From Volvox africanus (lineage: Eukaryota; Chlorophyta; Chlorophyceae; Chlamydomonadales; Volvocaceae): DNA of 64,000 bases. Where the stretch lies: assembly GCA_030268105.1 (NCBI GenBank), contig BSDZ01000079.1, positions 186,001 to 250,000 on the forward strand, given 5' to 3'. The notes below the pieces were generated by a model. It had not been told where the DNA came from. It saw only the letters and a program-made list of their open reading frames with translations, and ran no database searches. This document shows positions 33,644-46,941 of the stretch, piece after piece. A program made the translations under genes and the position numbers. Numbering within the stretch: position 1 is the stretch's first letter; each line of letters opens with the position of its first letter.

Positions 33644-36600
33644 TCATTGGGCTTGCGTGGCACGTTTGCGGGCTTCTTCGAGCAGGGGTTTCATGTCCTG
33701 TGAGAAGTTGCGTGCCGGTTCCCATGAGTTGTGCTCGTCGGTATACCCTGTCCACTTAACCAAGTACTCGTGTACTGTTCGCTTACGTCGGTGTCGGCCC
33801 ACACGACGCGCGCGATAATCTAACACCCGCTCCACATCATAAAACTTCTGTTTACCAGCGATCCAGGTCTCGGGAACTGGTTCGATCGCTGTGGGGGCGT
33901 TAGCAGACTCAGGGACGGGTTCCGTACCACGATACGGACGAACAAGCGATACGTGAAACGTGGGGTGAATGGTCATATCAGTGGGCAATGCAAGCTCCAC
34001 AGCCACATTCCCAACCATGCGCATGACAGGATACGGACCAATCCAACGGGGTAAGAGTTTTCGGGATCCGTCGGCCAAGGAACGCAAGTTCTTGGTGCTT
34101 AGCAACACGAGTTGCCCCTCCGAAAACGTCACATCCTGCTTGGATTTGTTGTAGTATTCCGTCGTTCGTTGCTGCGCCGCGTCCAAACACGACTTCGCGT
34201 CTGTGATTCGGGACATAAAAGACTTGGCAAAAAGTTTAGCAGCAGGCACGTTCACTTCCAACTCACGCCACACGGGTAGCGCGGGATGAAACCCGTAGTT
34301 AAGAAAGAACGGACTTTTGCCTGTAGAGCGGTTAACAGCGTTGTTAAGCGCGAATTCTGCCGCAGTCAAATATGTATCCCAAACAAGTGGTGTGCGACCA
34401 GCATAATTGCGCAACATATCACCCAACGTGCGGTTTGTGCGTTCGGTTTGACCATCAGTCTGCGGGTGATACGCCGTGCTCAGGTTGACGCGCATGCCAA
34501 CTAGTTTGCAGAGCGCTTCCCAAAACTTAGACGTGAACTGTCCACCGCGGTCCGAGATCACATTTTTGGGAATCCCGTGTAACCGAACTACATTATCGAA
34601 AAACAAACGTGCGGTTTGCTCAGCCGTGCAGGATGATGTGCATGGTGCTAGGTGAACCATCTTAGTCAGACGGTCGACCATTACGAACACCGCATCGTAT
34701 CCCCCCTCAGTTTTGGGCAGCGCGACTACGAAGTCCATGGAAACACTTTCCCAAGGCGCATCCGGGACAGGCAACGGTTGCAACAACCCATGGCCCTTAC
34801 CGGACAAAGCCTTATTGCGCTGGCACAGACTGCATGTCTGGACGAAGTTCGCCGCATCCTTAGCCAAACGAGGCCACCAAAAGGAACGTTGCACCAAGTT
34901 GATCAATCGCTTGCTACCAGGGTGTCCTGCTAACGGGTCCTCGTGGAACCGCGTAAGGATGTCGTAGCGTAGCGCGTCGTCGTTCGGAACGACGATTTGC
35001 GTAGCTGCACCCTCCGTCCGTAGCCAAAGGCCATTCTGCTTGTGAAGGTTTTCTACATTAGCCGGGTCCGCGAACCAGGCGTCTGCGTTGTAGGCAACCT
35101 TCAACCGCTCCGCGAGGTCCGTCGCGATCGGTACCTCCTCGCTACGCGGCCGCACGACGGGCGCTGCCAAAATTGCAGCGTGTAGCGACGGATGTCGACT
35201 GAGAGCATCGGCAATATTCAATTTACCAGAAATATACTCCCAGGTGCAGTTGAACCTAGCTAGATATTCCATCCACCTAGCTTGACGGCGGTTCAACGTC
35301 GGAACGCTTTGCAAAAACGTTAGGGGCTTATGGTCAGTCTTTAAAGTAAACGGGCGTCCCTCGAGGTAACAGCGCCATTCCTTTAAAGCATGCAGCACAG
35401 CCAGAAGCTCCTGTTCCCCGGTGGTGTAGCGAATCTCCGCACCAGAAAACTTCTTACTCGTGAAGGCGATCGGTCGCCCTTCCTGTAACAATACAGCGCC
35501 GCTTCCAAATATTGAGGCATCAGACACTACCTCAACACGAAATGGCAACGAGTAATCGGGGAATGCAAGGGTGACATCTTCGGCAACGATCTGTTTGAGC
35601 TCTTCGAATGCCCGCTGGCATTGCGACGTCCACGACTCGAGCGAAACGAAAACGCCTTTGCGAGTTAAGTTAGTAAGCGGGGCCGCAATGATGGAATATT
35701 TTTCAATGAACTTCCGGAAATAATTGGTCAAGCCAAGGAACTTACGCAGCTCCGTGAGGTTCTGAGGCGCGGGCCAATCGCGAACCACGGCGACCTTCCG
35801 CGGGTCCATCTTCACACCGGTGGCCGACACAATGTGGCCCAAATATTCCACCTGAGGCTGCGCCCAAAAGCATTTGGCGCGTTTAGCAAACAATTGCTCC
35901 CGCCTCATAACGTCGAGCACGAGCCGAAGATGCTCCAAGTGCTCCTCGCGCGTTTTAGAATATACCAAGATGTCATCCAGGTAGCAAACAACGAACCTGT
36001 CGATAAACGGCCTAAACATTCGGTCCATAACCGCCTGAAACGTCGCAGGGGCATTAGTCAAACCAAACGATAGGACCGTATACTCAAAGTGACCGAAGGG
36101 CGTCCGAAAAGCGGTTTTCGGGATATCAGAGGCAGCGATGCGAATCTGATTGTAGCCCTGTTGTAAGTCAATTGAGGAAAAATAAGCCGAGCCCTTCAGC
36201 TTATCCAACAGGTCGTCAACGCGTGGCAAAGGATAGCGATTTTTCACCGTGTTCGCATTTAACCCCCGGTAATCGATGCACATGCGCAAGGTCCCATCCT
36301 TCTTACCGACAAACAAAATCGGTGCAGAATACGGGGATGTGCTGGGGCGTATCATACCCTTCGCGAGTAAATCCGTCACCTGGCGCTTTACCTCGTCCAG
36401 CTCCAATGGACTCAACCTGTACATTGGCCGGGCCGTAGGCTGCGCTCCAGGCATGAGAGGGATTGTGTGATCAACAGGACGCATAGGTGGTAGCCCAGGG
36501 ATATCTTTAAAGACGTCCTCATACTGCGACAGTAGGGCCTCAACCTCAGGATCCGCAGAAATCTGCGCGGTGGTGACACAACAGCTCACCCGCGGCCTTA

Positions 36601-37705
36601 AAAGCAGTCCGTGGGCACCCTTCCGTAACAAACGGACGGCCTCCTTACGCCCGACTAGCTCTGGTTCGATTCGCGCGGCCATTGCGGTCACAGCGAAATT
36701 AACCATAGGCACCGCCTCAGTTTCGCCCTCCTTTGGTGTGACATGTTCGAACGACAGGAAAGGTACCTTAATCGACAGAGTACCCTTGCACATATGCAGG
36801 GTTGCGGTCTCCATGTCGATGCGCGCGCGGTACTGTAGTAATGTCGACGACCCCATTATGTACGGTGCAGTCTCTGCTAAGCCCTGCAGCACGTACGGCC
36901 GGGTCACAACACGCAAAGGGCCTAACGATAGGCTAAGGGTAATCCTGCCCACGATGGGATGCTTACCCCCGTCAGCAAGGGTAACCTGTGGACAATCAGA
37001 CGACTCTGGGGACAACCCCAGCGCATTCACCTCTGCGACAGAGATGAAGTCGTCGCTGGCACCGGTGTCAACAAGTGCCTTCAGAGTACGGCCATTCAAA
37101 CCGATCTGAACCACAGGGACACGGTTATCTACGAGCGACTGCCCAGCAGACAACGTCAGTGCACTTAAGGCGGGTCCGTAACCAACGGCACCCCCATCAG
37201 GAGCGTCGTACCAAACGTCAACCGAGTAGGATAGGTGTGGCCACGGAGCCAACGTACCCTCCCGATCCACACCATTAAACAAAACGGTGCCCGGCTCGAA
37301 CCGGTGGACATGCCGCATACCCCTTAACGATGCCTCTGCCTTGCGCCGACAGAAAGCGGGGAGTAAAACACATGCGGCAGTGTCTGGATATTGACGCCTA
37401 CACCTCCTGTACATGGCCAACTGTTCCGACATCTCACGCAGAGACGAGGGGATGAACAAAACCACGTGGTTGGACAGATCGATAGACGACAGGGGACGGC
37501 GAGGTGTAAACACATTACACAACGGATCGAAGCAGAGAAGTCCCGTGCGTCCGTCAAGCGTGATGCGTCGCGCAATGACTCGCTCGATGTGTCCAAGTAC
37601 ACAAGGCAACAATGCCTTAACGGCTGGCCGTAAGGATGACCACCGACCACGCGTTAGTTCAGAAATCCCGGGTGGTGCCCCCTCCACAGGAACCCGGGCA
37701 AGCCC
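33644..37705 (-). CDS. pol: Copy 4 Pol polyprotein, intact, readthrough frame
   Basis: All 1347 residues are open from the first GTG (37687), with all catalytic residues of protease, RT, RNase H and integrase and an intact chromodomain. It is the clean representative of the second haplotype: L284, H882, T912, N930 and A1026. It sits between two full LTRs. Confidence 0.95.
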   Translation of the reverse strand, partial: GLARVPVEGAPPGISELTRGRWSSLRPAVKALLPCVLGHIERVIARRITLDGRTGLLCFDPLCNVFTPRRPLSSIDLSNHVVLFIPSSLREMSEQLAMYRRCRRQYPDTAACVLLPAFCRRKAEASLRGMRHVHRFEPGTVLFNGVDREGTLAPWPHLSYSVDVWYDAPDGGAVGYGPALSALTLSAGQSLVDNRVPVVQIGLNGRTLKALVDTGASDDFISVAEVNALGLSPESSDCPQVTLADGGKHPIVGRITLSLSLGPLRVVTRPYVLQGLAETAPYIMGSSTLLQYRARIDMETATLHMCKGTLSIKVPFLSFEHVTPKEGETEAVPMVNFAVTAMAARIEPELVGRKEAVRLLRKGAHGLLLRPRVSCCVTTAQISADPEVEALLSQYEDVFKDIPGLPPMRPVDHTIPLMPGAQPTARPMYRLSPLELDEVKRQVTDLLAKGMIRPSTSPYSAPILFVGKKDGTLRMCIDYRGLNANTVKNRYPLPRVDDLLDKLKGSAYFSSIDLQQGYNQIRIAASDIPKTAFRTPFGHFEYTVLSFGLTNAPATFQAVMDRMFRPFIDRFVVCYLDDILVYSKTREEHLEHLRLVLDVMRREQLFAKRAKCFWAQPQVEYLGHIVSATGVKMDPRKVAVVRDWPAPQNLTELRKFLGLTNYFRKFIEKYSIIAAPLTNLTRKGVFVSLESWTSQCQRAFEELKQIVAEDVTLAFPDYSLPFRVEVVSDASIFGSGAVLLQEGRPIAFTSKKFSGAEIRYTTGEQELLAVLHALKEWRCYLEGRPFTLKTDHKPLTFLQSVPTLNRRQARWMEYLARFNCTWEYISGKLNIADALSRHPSLHAAILAAPVVRPRSEEVPIATDLAERLKVAYNADAWFADPANVENLHKQNGLWLRTEGAATQIVVPNDDALRYDILTRFHEDPLAGHPGSKRLINLVQRSFWWPRLAKDAANFVQTCSLCQRNKALSGKGHGLLQPLPVPDAPWESVSMDFVVALPKTEGGYDAVFVMVDRLTKMVHLAPCTSSCTAEQTARLFFDNVVRLHGIPKNVISDRGGQFTSKFWEALCKLVGMRVNLSTAYHPQTDGQTERTNRTLGDMLRNYAGRTPLVWDTYLTAAEFALNNAVNRSTGKSPFFLNYGFHPALPVWRELEVNVPAAKLFAKSFMSRITDAKSCLDAAQQRTTEYYNKSKQDVTFSEGQLVLLSTKNLRSLADGSRKLLPRWIGPYPVMRMVGNVAVELALPTDMTIHPTFHVSLVRPYRGTEPVPESANAPTAIEPVPETWIAGKQKFYDVERVLDYRARRVGRHRRKRTVHEYLVKWTGYTDEHNSWEPARNFSQDMKPLLEEARKRATQAQ

Positions 37706-38941
37706 CTATTTCGGCTGAGGTACAAACGGCGGCATTAGAGGGCAATCCTTCGTAGAATGGCTCTCCGCACACCGTAGACAAACGTTGGCCAATTTTCGAC
37801 GCTCGAATTCGGAACGATTGCAATTCCATTTTGGCATAAATGTGTCGTCCATACGAGTACGCTTTGCGTTGGGGTCGGAACGCTGTGCGGCTGCCGACGA
37901 CGGCGCACCACCACGCTTCCTGTTCCTAGCTGGGTCCGAGCTCGGACCTGCTCCTCCTGTACCACGGACACCCGAGCTAGCGCCCCCGCGCGCCTTGCGC
38001 TGCCCGTTGCCGCGTCGCGTCGCGGCAGTAGGCGTGGGGCGGGTCGCGCCGAGGTCCTGGTCGAGAGCTACAGCTTCCCCAAGCGGATCCTGCACTTGCA
38101 CGGCATTTGCACGAGGGGCAGACTTGACTTCTTCCTCGCCGGCAAGAAGTTGTATCTCCGCGCCTTTAGCAAAAGCGACCAAAGCGTCATACGACTTGAT
38201 CTGCGCTCCAACCAAGTCAGTGGCGCACCATTTAGCCAAAAGTTTCGTTAGGCCTCGCCTAAACCAAAAGACACGCTCAGATTCGGTGAGGTCAGCAATG
38301 GGAGTCACAAGTGCTTCGAAGCGTGACTGGTACGCAGGTACATTTTCATCCCGACGCATGTGGTAGCTACCCGCTGCCAAAACGTTACGAGCTTCCACAT
38401 CGCGTGCTTGAACCTCAGTAGCGAATCGTGCGAGCAAAGCGGCGACTAACTCGTCAAAAGTATAGCTGCCCCGGGCGTTGGTCCAATTGCGATACCAGTC
38501 CTTCGCTGCGCCCTCGAGGGTGTTACCAACGAAGAGACACCTGATACCGTCATTGTCGCCACCATGAACAGCTTGGAGGTACTTTTTAGCGTCACGCACG
38601 TACGCACGAGTTGCATCGGCTATGCTATGCCCTGGTGTCTTGTCGGTCAGCGAAATATTGAGCCTAGGAACGGGAATCGACAATCTCATCACCTCAGGGA
38701 TGTCATCATGCCCTCGAGCTTGAGGTAATGGCAGAACCCTTGGTCCAGCAGTGTTGTCCATATTCGTGTTCACTGCTGAATGCGGCACAATTAAGTGAGC
38801 AGGGGTCTGAAGGAAAAGGGGCTCTTGAGTGGCTCGCGCGCCAACAGTCTCAAGACCTCTATCCGGCGCTCTAGCAGCTACAACGAAATCGGGTTGGCTA
38901 GCTAGGCTAGTGTGCGGCATATCGTCGTGTTCCGCGGACAT
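37706..38941 (-). CDS. gag: Copy 4 Gag, intact
   Basis: This is a 411-residue frame with the common core and short zinc knuckle. It has Met instead of Thr near residue 8 and in the RTRxDDTF stretch before the knuckle, changes shared with copies 3 and 5, plus one private Arg-to-Gln change in AEIxLLAG. Confidence 0.92.
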   Translation of the reverse strand: MSAEHDDMPHTSLASQPDFVVAARAPDRGLETVGARATQEPLFLQTPAHLIVPHSAVNTNMDNTAGPRVLPLPQARGHDDIPEVMRLSIPVPRLNISLTDKTPGHSIADATRAYVRDAKKYLQAVHGGDNDGIRCLFVGNTLEGAAKDWYRNWTNARGSYTFDELVAALLARFATEVQARDVEARNVLAAGSYHMRRDENVPAYQSRFEALVTPIADLTESERVFWFRRGLTKLLAKWCATDLVGAQIKSYDALVAFAKGAEIQLLAGEEEVKSAPRANAVQVQDPLGEAVALDQDLGATRPTPTAATRRGNGQRKARGGASSGVRGTGGAGPSSDPARNRKRGGAPSSAAAQRSDPNAKRTRMDDTFMPKWNCNRSEFERRKLANVCLRCAESHSTKDCPLMPPFVPQPK

Positions 38942-39028
38942 GGAGCACGAAACGATACCCTAGTTTTGCGTAATAGAAGCCGACTTCTATCGCAAAGGCA
39001 AGAGTACAAAGCGACTCGGTGAGCCTAC

Positions 39029-39340
39029 CGACAGTACTCTTGAGAAGATTCAGCAAACTCAGCAAGTAATTGCCCAGCTGAGTCCTGATCTCCGTAGTTT
39101 GAGCAATGAGAGTCGCCAACTGGTCCGGACGAACACCGGTCTCAGTCGCCGTGGCAAGCAAGGCCGGTGCACTGAGATTACCTGCGACTCAGAGCGTACA
39201 CTTACACAACAAGTGCAGCAATCTAAGTAAAAGCAATTAAACAATTACAAACCGGAAGCGGCGGCGTCCAAAACGGCGCGGCCCAAGTCTTCGGCAAAAG
39301 TATCTAGCGGTCCTCGTGGTTCGTCGCTGGAACTCGCCAT
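39029..39340 (-). CDS. Copy 4 gag leader exons 1 and 2 (candidate)
   Basis: Structure as in copy 2: ATG at 39340, donor near 39252, acceptor before 39181, donor after 39029. Exon 2 has the Thr variant. Confidence 0.42.
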
Positions 39341-39408
39341 AGAAAGAACCTACTTCCAATTAGACAAAGAGAGACAGTTAGGCAACGAACCTGGTCTCGA
39401 TACCAAAT

Positions 39409-40233
39409 TGTTGTACCTCTCGTTCGCGTTTGCTCATGAGTATCTGCATGTCTGGAGACTATCGACACCGATGCGCGAGCACTTGCAAGTACAGCAAGGC
39501 AAGCGAGAGCAAACAGAGACAGCGGAAGACTTCAAGACGAAGAGAGATATAACTTACGGTCTTACAGATCGGAATGATGCAATGGACGAAATCGCCGTCA
39601 GCGCCGGAAGCAAGCAATCATCACGCGGCGGTGATTAGCGAAGTTCAGGCTTTAGCTCGGGCTAAGTAGGATCTCGTATAGCAATAGTAATGTAGAACAC
39701 ACAAGTGTTCTCCGGTATCGAATGTCTTATCTTGCTTAGCCGTCCTCGCATCTGTTATACTCACAGCATCGCAATGCCGTACGATTCACATCAGGAGGCC
39801 GATCCTAGATGTGACAACCCTACTGCGTCTAGGCGATGTCTACGCATAACAATGTATAAGCCTTTCCGGCATTCGCATGATGCAAGGGTCCGGATAACGA
39901 TATCCGGTTGCAGGGCATGCATCGCGACAAGTGCGGCGCTCTCAACGTGTGCTTTAATGAAGTAATATTATATCAGATAATATTACTTATCGTTTTGTAG
40001 CACGAGCATAATGCGCACTTCAATGCTTCGGGCTTTCATGCATGCTAGGCGGATTTGCCATGATGCGATGTCGCGATGGATAATGACAACATGCCAAATG
40101 CATATATAAATGTACACGAATACATTTATATCATGCAGATTCATTCATATGCAATGCGTTCATCACAAAAGCACTTCGCCTCGTAGGATCGCGTCGACCT
40201 ACGCGTCGGCGGGAAATGAACCGTAGCACAACA
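39409..40233 (-). repeat. Family A LTR between copies 4 and 5 (825 bp)
   Basis: TGTTGT...ACAACA ends. Same subtype as the LTRs at 32760 and 46058. Confidence 0.93.
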
Positions 40234-40292
40234 ATTATCCCCCCTCCCGTATGCAGCGTCCTCGCTGCATCATACAGCATCGACTGCAGGGG

Positions 40293-43200
40293 TCATTGGG
40301 CTTGCGTGGCACGTTTGCGGGCTTCTTCGAGCAGGGGTTTCATGTCCTGTGAGAAGTTGCGTGCCGGTTCCCATGAGTTGTGCTCGTCGGTATACCCTGT
40401 CCACTTAACCAAGTACTCGTGTACTGTTCGCTTACGTCGGTGTCGGCCCACACGACGCGCGCGATAATCTAACACCCGCTCCACATCATAAAACTTCTGT
40501 TTACCAGCGATCCAGGTCTCGGGAACTGGTTCGATCGCTGTGGGGGCGTTAGCAGACTCAGGGACGGGTTCCGTACCACGATACGGACGAACAAGCGATA
40601 CGTGAAACGTGGGGTGAATGGTCATATCAGTGGGCAATGCAAGCTCCACAGCCACATTCCCAACCATGCGCATGACAGGATACGGACCAATCCAACGGGG
40701 TAAGAGTTTTCGGGATCCGTCGGCCAAGGAACGCAAGTTCTTGGTGCTTAGCAACACGAGTTGCCCCTCCGAAAACGTCACATCCTGCTTGGATTTGTTG
40801 TAGTATTCCGTCGTTCGTTGCTGCGCCGCGTCCAAACACGACTTCGCGTCTGTGATTCGGGACATAAAAGACTTGGCAAAAAGTTTAGCAGCAGGCACGT
40901 TCACTTCCAACTCACGCCACACGGGTAGCGCGGGATGAAACCCGTAGTTAAGAAAGAACGGACTTTTGCCTGTAGAGCGGTTAACAGCGTTGTTAAGCGC
41001 GAATTCTGCCGCAGTCAAATATGTATCCCAAACAAGTGGTGTGCGACCAGCATAATTGCGCAACATATCACCCAACGTGCGGTTTGTGCGTTCGGTTTGA
41101 CCATCAGTCTGCGGGTGATACGCCGTGCTCAGGTTGACGCGCATGCCAACTAGTTTGCAGAGCGCTTCCCAAAACTTAGACGTGAACTGTCCACCGCGGT
41201 CCGAGATCACATTTTTGGGAATCCCGTGTAACCGAACTACATTATCAAAAAACAAACGTGCGGTTTGCTCAGCCGTGCAGGATGATGTGCATGGTGCTAG
41301 GTGAACCATCTTAGTCAGACGGTCGACCATTACGAACACCGCATCGTATCCCCCCTCAGTTTTGGGCAGCGCGACTACGAAGTCCATGGAAACACTTTCC
41401 CAAGGCGCATCCGGGACAGGCAACGGTTGCAACAACCCATGGCCCTTACCGGACAAAGCCTTATTGCGCTGGCACAGACTGCATGTCTGGACGAAGTTCG
41501 CCGCATCCTTAGCCAAACGAGGCCACCAAAAGGAACGTTGCACCAAGTTGATCAATCGCTTGCTACCAGGGTGTCCTGCTAACGGGTCCTCGTGGAACCG
41601 CGTAAGGATGTCGTAGCGTAGCGCGTCGTCGTTCGGAACGACGATTTGCGTAGCTGCACCCTCCGTCCGTAGCCAAAGGCCATTCTGCTTGTGAAGGTTT
41701 TCTACATTAGCCGGGTCCGCGAACCAGGCGTCTGCGTTGTAGGCAACCTTCAACCGCTCCGCGAGGTCCGTCGCGATCGGTACCTCCTCGCTACGCGGCC
41801 GCACGACGGGCGCTGCCAAAATTGCAGCGTGTAGCGACGGATGTCGACTGAGAGCATCGGCAATATTCAATTTACCAGAAATATACTCCCAGGTGCAGTT
41901 GAACCTAGCTAGATATTCCATCCACCTAGCTTGACGGCGGTTCAACGTCGGAACGCTTTGCAAAAACGTTAGGGGCTTATGGTCAGTCTTTAAAGTAAAC
42001 GGGCGTCCCTCGAGGTAACAGCGCCATTCCTTTAAAGCATGCAGCACAGCCAGAAGCTCCTGTTCCCCGGTGGTGTAGCGAATCTCCGCACCAGAAAACT
42101 TCTTACTCGTGAAGGCGATCGGTCGCCCTTCCTGTAACAATACAGCGCCGCTTCCAAATATTGAGGCATCAGACACTACCTCAACACGAAATGGCAACGA
42201 GTAATCGGGGAATGCAAGGGTGACATCTTCGGCAACGATCTGTTTGAGCTCTTCGAATGCCCGCTGGCATTGCGACGTCCACGACTCGAGCGAAACGAAA
42301 ACGCCTTTGCGAGTTAAGTTAGTAAGCGGGGCCGCAATGATGGAATATTTTTCAATGAACTTCCGGAAATAATTGGTCAAGCCAAGGAACTTACGCAGCT
42401 CCGTGAGGTTCTGAGGCGCGGGCCAATCGCGAACCACGGCGACCTTCCGCGGGTCCATCTTCACACCGGTGGCCGACACAATGTGGCCCAAATATTCCAC
42501 CTGAGGCTGCGCCCAAAAGCATTTGGCGCGTTTAGCAAACAATTGCTCCCGCCTCATAACGTCGAGCACGAGCCGAAGATGCTCCAAGTGCTCCTCGCGC
42601 GTTTTAGAATATACCAAGATGTCATCCAGGTAGCAAACAACGAACCTGTCGATAAACGGCCTAAACATTCGGTCCATAACCGCCTGAAACGTCGCAGGGG
42701 CATTAGTCAAACCAAACGATAGGACCGTATACTCAAAGTGACCGAAGGGCGTCCGAAAAGCGGTTTTCGGGATATCAGAGGCAGCGATGCGAATCTGATT
42801 GTAGCCCTGTTGTAAGTCAATTGAGGAAAAATAAGCCGAGCCCTTCAGCTTATCCAACAGGTCGTCAACGCGTGGCAAAGGATAGCGATTTTTCACCGTG
42901 TTCGCATTTAACCCCCGGTAATCGATGCACATGCGCAAGGTCCCATCCTTCTTACCGACAAACAAAATCGGTGCAGAATACGGGGATGTGCTGGGGCGTA
43001 TCATACCCTTCGCGAGTAAATCCGTCACCTGGCGCTTTACCTCGTCCAGCTCCAATGGACTCAACCTGTACATTGGCCGGGCCGTAGGCTGCGCTCCAGG
43101 CATGAGAGGGATTGTGTGATCAACAGGACGCATAGGTGGTAGCCCAGGGATATCTTTAAAGACGTCCTCATACTGCGACAGTAGGGCCTCAACCTCAGGA

Positions 43201-44354
43201 TCCGGAGAAATCTGCGCGGTGGTGACACAACAGCTCACCCGCGGCCTTAAAAGCAGTCCGTGGGCACCCTTCCGTAACAAACGGACGGCCTCCTTACGCC
43301 CGACTAGCTCTGGTTCGATTCGCGCGGCCATTGCGGTCACAGCGAAATTAACCATAGGCACCGCCTCAGTTTCGCCCTCCTTTGGTGTGACATGTTCGAA
43401 CGACAGGAAAGGTACCTTAATCGACAGAGTACCCTTGCACATATGCAGGGTTGCGGTCTCCATGTCGATGCGCGCGCGGTACTGTAGTAATGTCGACGAC
43501 CCCATTATGTACGGTGCAGTCTCTGCTAAGCCCTGCAGCACGTACGGCCGGGTCACAACACGCAAAGGGCCTAACGATAGGCTAAGGGTAATCCTGCCCA
43601 CGATGGGATGCTTACCCCCGTCAGCAAGGGTAACCTGTGGACAATCAGACGACTCTGGGGACAACCCCAGCGCATTCACCTCTGCGACAGAGATGAAGTC
43701 GTCGCTGGCACCGGTGTCAACAAGTGCCTTCAGAGTACGGCCATTCAAACCGATCTGAACCACAGGGACACGGTTATCTACGAGCGACTGCCCAGCAGAC
43801 AACGTCAGTGCACTTAAGGCGGGTCCGTAACCAACGGCACCCCCATCAGGAGCGTCGTACCAAACGTCAACCGAGTAGGATAGGTGTGGCCACGGAGCCA
43901 ACGTACCCTCCCGATCCACACCATTAAACAAAACGGTGCCCGGCTCGAACCGGTGGACATGCCGCATACCCCTTAACGATGCCTCTGCCTTGCGCCGACA
44001 GAAAGCGGGGAGTAAAACACATGCGGCAGTGTCTGGATATTGACGCCTACACCTCCTGTACATGGCCAACTGTTCCGACATCTCACGCAGAGACGAGGGG
44101 ATGAACAAAACCACGTGGTTGGACAGATCGATAGACGACAGGGGACGGCGAGGTGTAAACACATTACACAACGGATCGAAGCAGAGAAGTCCCGTGCGTC
44201 CGTCAAGCGTGATGCGTCGCGCAATGACTCGCTCGATGTGTCCAAGTACACAAGGCAACAATGCCTTAACGGCTGGCCGTAAGGATGACCACCGACCACG
44301 CGTTAGTTCAGAAATCCCGGGTGGTGCCCCCTCCACAGGAACCCGGGCAAGCCC
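40293..44354 (-). CDS. pol: Copy 5 Pol polyprotein, intact, readthrough frame
   Basis: Intact 1347-residue frame of the L284/H882/T912/N930/A1026 haplotype. A private Ala-to-Pro change occurs near residue 378, between protease and RT. All catalytic motifs are unchanged. Confidence 0.95.
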   Translation of the reverse strand, partial: GLARVPVEGAPPGISELTRGRWSSLRPAVKALLPCVLGHIERVIARRITLDGRTGLLCFDPLCNVFTPRRPLSSIDLSNHVVLFIPSSLREMSEQLAMYRRCRRQYPDTAACVLLPAFCRRKAEASLRGMRHVHRFEPGTVLFNGVDREGTLAPWPHLSYSVDVWYDAPDGGAVGYGPALSALTLSAGQSLVDNRVPVVQIGLNGRTLKALVDTGASDDFISVAEVNALGLSPESSDCPQVTLADGGKHPIVGRITLSLSLGPLRVVTRPYVLQGLAETAPYIMGSSTLLQYRARIDMETATLHMCKGTLSIKVPFLSFEHVTPKEGETEAVPMVNFAVTAMAARIEPELVGRKEAVRLLRKGAHGLLLRPRVSCCVTTAQISPDPEVEALLSQYEDVFKDIPGLPPMRPVDHTIPLMPGAQPTARPMYRLSPLELDEVKRQVTDLLAKGMIRPSTSPYSAPILFVGKKDGTLRMCIDYRGLNANTVKNRYPLPRVDDLLDKLKGSAYFSSIDLQQGYNQIRIAASDIPKTAFRTPFGHFEYTVLSFGLTNAPATFQAVMDRMFRPFIDRFVVCYLDDILVYSKTREEHLEHLRLVLDVMRREQLFAKRAKCFWAQPQVEYLGHIVSATGVKMDPRKVAVVRDWPAPQNLTELRKFLGLTNYFRKFIEKYSIIAAPLTNLTRKGVFVSLESWTSQCQRAFEELKQIVAEDVTLAFPDYSLPFRVEVVSDASIFGSGAVLLQEGRPIAFTSKKFSGAEIRYTTGEQELLAVLHALKEWRCYLEGRPFTLKTDHKPLTFLQSVPTLNRRQARWMEYLARFNCTWEYISGKLNIADALSRHPSLHAAILAAPVVRPRSEEVPIATDLAERLKVAYNADAWFADPANVENLHKQNGLWLRTEGAATQIVVPNDDALRYDILTRFHEDPLAGHPGSKRLINLVQRSFWWPRLAKDAANFVQTCSLCQRNKALSGKGHGLLQPLPVPDAPWESVSMDFVVALPKTEGGYDAVFVMVDRLTKMVHLAPCTSSCTAEQTARLFFDNVVRLHGIPKNVISDRGGQFTSKFWEALCKLVGMRVNLSTAYHPQTDGQTERTNRTLGDMLRNYAGRTPLVWDTYLTAAEFALNNAVNRSTGKSPFFLNYGFHPALPVWRELEVNVPAAKLFAKSFMSRITDAKSCLDAAQQRTTEYYNKSKQDVTFSEGQLVLLSTKNLRSLADGSRKLLPRWIGPYPVMRMVGNVAVELALPTDMTIHPTFHVSLVRPYRGTEPVPESANAPTAIEPVPETWIAGKQKFYDVERVLDYRARRVGRHRRKRTVHEYLVKWTGYTDEHNSWEPARNFSQDMKPLLEEARKRATQAQ

Positions 44355-45590
44355 CTATTTCGGCTGAGGTACAAACGGCGGCATTAGAGGGCAATCCTTC
44401 GTAGAATGGCTCTCCGCACACCGTAGACAAACGTTGGCCAATTTTCGACGCTCGAATTCGGAACGATTGCAATTCCATTTTGGCATAAATGTGTCGTCCA
44501 TACGAGTACGCTTTGCGTTGGGGTCGGAACGCTGTGCGGCTGCCGACGACGGCGCACCACCACGCTTCCTGTTCCTAGCTGGGTCCGAGCTCGGACCTGC
44601 TCCTCCTGTACCACGGACACCCGAGCTAGCGCCCCCGCGCGCCTTGCGCTGCCCGTTGCCGCGTCGCGTCGCGGCAGTAGGCGTGGGGCGGGTCGCGCCG
44701 AGGTCCTGGTCGAGAGCTACAGCTTCCCCAAGCGGATCCTGCACTTGCACGGCATTTGCACGAGGGGCAGACTTGACTTCTTCCTCGCCGGCAAGAAGTC
44801 GTATCTCCGCGCCTTTAGCAAAAGCGACCAAAGCGTCATACGACTTGATCTGCGCTCCAACCAAGTCAGTGGCGCACCATTTAGCCAAAAGTTTCGTTAG
44901 GCCTCGCCTAAACCAAAAGACACGCTCAGATTCGGTGAGGTCAGCAATGGGAGTCACAAGTGCTTCGAAGCGTGACTGGTACGCAGGTACATTTTCATCC
45001 CGACGCATGTGGTAGCTACCCGCTGCCAAAACGTTACGAGCTTCCACATCGCGTGCTTGAACCTCAGTAGCGAATCGTGCGAGCAAAGCGGCGACTAACT
45101 CGTCAAAAGTATAGCTGCCCCGGGCGTTGGTCCAATTGCGATACCAGTCCTTCGCTGCGCCCTCGAGGGTGTTACCAACGAAGAGACACCTGATACCGTC
45201 ATTGTCGCCACCATGAACAGCTTGGAGGTACTTTTTAGCGTCACGCACGTACGCACGAGTTGCATCGGCTATGCTATGCCCTGGTGTCTTGTCGGTCAGC
45301 GAAATATTGAGCCTAGGAACGGGAATCGACAATCTCATCACCTCAGGGATGTCATCATGCCCTCGAGCTTGAGGTAATGGCAGAACCCTTGGTCCAGCAG
45401 TGTTGTCCATATTCGTGTTCACTGCTGAATGCGGCACAATTAAGTGAGCAGGGGTCTGAAGGAAAAGGGGCTCTTGAGTGGCTCGCGCGCCAACAGTCTC
45501 AAGACCTCTATCCGGCGCTCTAGCAGCTACAACGAAATCGGGTTGGCTAGCTAGGCTAGTGTGCGGCATATCGTCGTGTTCCGCGGACAT
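44355..45590 (-). CDS. gag: Copy 5 Gag, intact
   Basis: 411 residues of the Met-8, RTRM haplotype of copies 3 and 4. Core, basic linker and zinc knuckle are unchanged. It ends in UAG directly before the readthrough stem. Confidence 0.92.
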   Translation of the reverse strand: MSAEHDDMPHTSLASQPDFVVAARAPDRGLETVGARATQEPLFLQTPAHLIVPHSAVNTNMDNTAGPRVLPLPQARGHDDIPEVMRLSIPVPRLNISLTDKTPGHSIADATRAYVRDAKKYLQAVHGGDNDGIRCLFVGNTLEGAAKDWYRNWTNARGSYTFDELVAALLARFATEVQARDVEARNVLAAGSYHMRRDENVPAYQSRFEALVTPIADLTESERVFWFRRGLTKLLAKWCATDLVGAQIKSYDALVAFAKGAEIRLLAGEEEVKSAPRANAVQVQDPLGEAVALDQDLGATRPTPTAATRRGNGQRKARGGASSGVRGTGGAGPSSDPARNRKRGGAPSSAAAQRSDPNAKRTRMDDTFMPKWNCNRSEFERRKLANVCLRCAESHSTKDCPLMPPFVPQPK

Positions 45591-45677
45591 GGAGCACGAA
45601 ACGATACCCTAGTTTTGCGTAATAGAAGCCGACTTCTATCGCAAAGGCAAGAGTACAAAGCGACTCGGTGAGCCTAC

Positions 45678-45989
45678 CGACAGTACTCTTGAGAAGATTC
45701 AGCAAACTCAGCAAGTAATTGCCCAGCTGAGTCCTGATCTCCGTAGTTTGAGCAATGAGAGTCGCCAACTGGTCCGGACGAACACCGGTCTCAGTCGCCG
45801 TGGCAAGCAAGGCCGGTGCACTGAGATTACCTGCGACTCAGAGCGTACACTTACACAACAAGTGCAGCAATCTAAGTAAAAGCAATTAAACAATTACAAA
45901 CCGGAAGCGGCGGCGTCCAAAACGGCGCGGCCCAAGTCTTCGGCAAAAGTATCTAGCGGTCCTCGTGGTTCGTCGCTGGAACTCGCCAT
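45678..45989 (-). CDS. Copy 5 gag leader exons 1 and 2 (candidate)
   Basis: Same layout as copy 2, with ATG at 45989 and the exon 2 donor after 45678. Confidence 0.42.
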
Positions 45990-46057
45990 AGAAAGAACCT
46001 ACTTCCAATTAGACAAAGAGAGACAGTTAGGCAACGAACCTGGTCTCGATACCAAAT

Positions 46058-46882
46058 TGTTGTACCTCTCGTTCGCGTTTGCTCATGAGTATCTGCATGT
46101 CTGGAGACTATCGACACCGATGCGCGAGCACTTGCAAGTACAGCAAGGCAAGCGAGAGCAAACAGAGACAGCGGAAGACTTCAAGACGAAGAGAGATATA
46201 ACTTACGGTCTTACAGATCGGAATGATGCAATGGACGAAATCGCCGTCAGCGCCGGAAGCAAGCAATCATCACGCGGCGGTGATTAGCGAAGTTCAGGCT
46301 TTAGCTCGGGCTAAGTAGGATCTCGTATAGCAATAGTAATGTAGAACACACAAGTGTTCTCCGGTATCGAATGTCTTATCTTGCTTAGCCGTCCTCGCAT
46401 CTGTTATACTCACAGCATCGCAATGCCGTACGATTCACATCAGGAGGCCGATCCTAGATGTGACAACCCTACTGCGTCTAGGCGATGTCTACGCATAACA
46501 ATGTATAAGCCTTTCCGGCATTCGCATGATGCAAGGGTCCGGATAACGATATCCGGTTGCAGGGCATGCATCGCGACAAGTGCGGCGCTCTCAACGTGTG
46601 CTTTAATGAAGTAATATTATATCAGATAATATTACTTATCGTTTTGTAGCACGAGCATAATGCGCACTTCAATGCTTCGGGCTTTCATGCATGCTAGGCG
46701 GATTTGCCATGATGCGATGTCGCGATGGATAATGACAACATGCCAAATGCATATATAAATGTACACGAATACATTTATATCATGCAGATTCATTCATATG
46801 CAATGCGTTCATCACAAAAGCACTTCGCCTCGTAGGATCGCGTCGACCTACGCGTCGGCGGGAAATGAACCGTAGCACAACA
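46058..46882 (-). repeat. Family A LTR between copies 5 and 6 (825 bp)
   Basis: TGTTGT...ACAACA ends. It is the 3' LTR of the outermost copy 6 and the 5' LTR of copy 5. Confidence 0.93.
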
Positions 46883-46941
46883 ATTATCCCCCCTCCCGTA
46901 TGCAGCGTCCTCACTGCATCATACAGCATCGACTGCAGGGG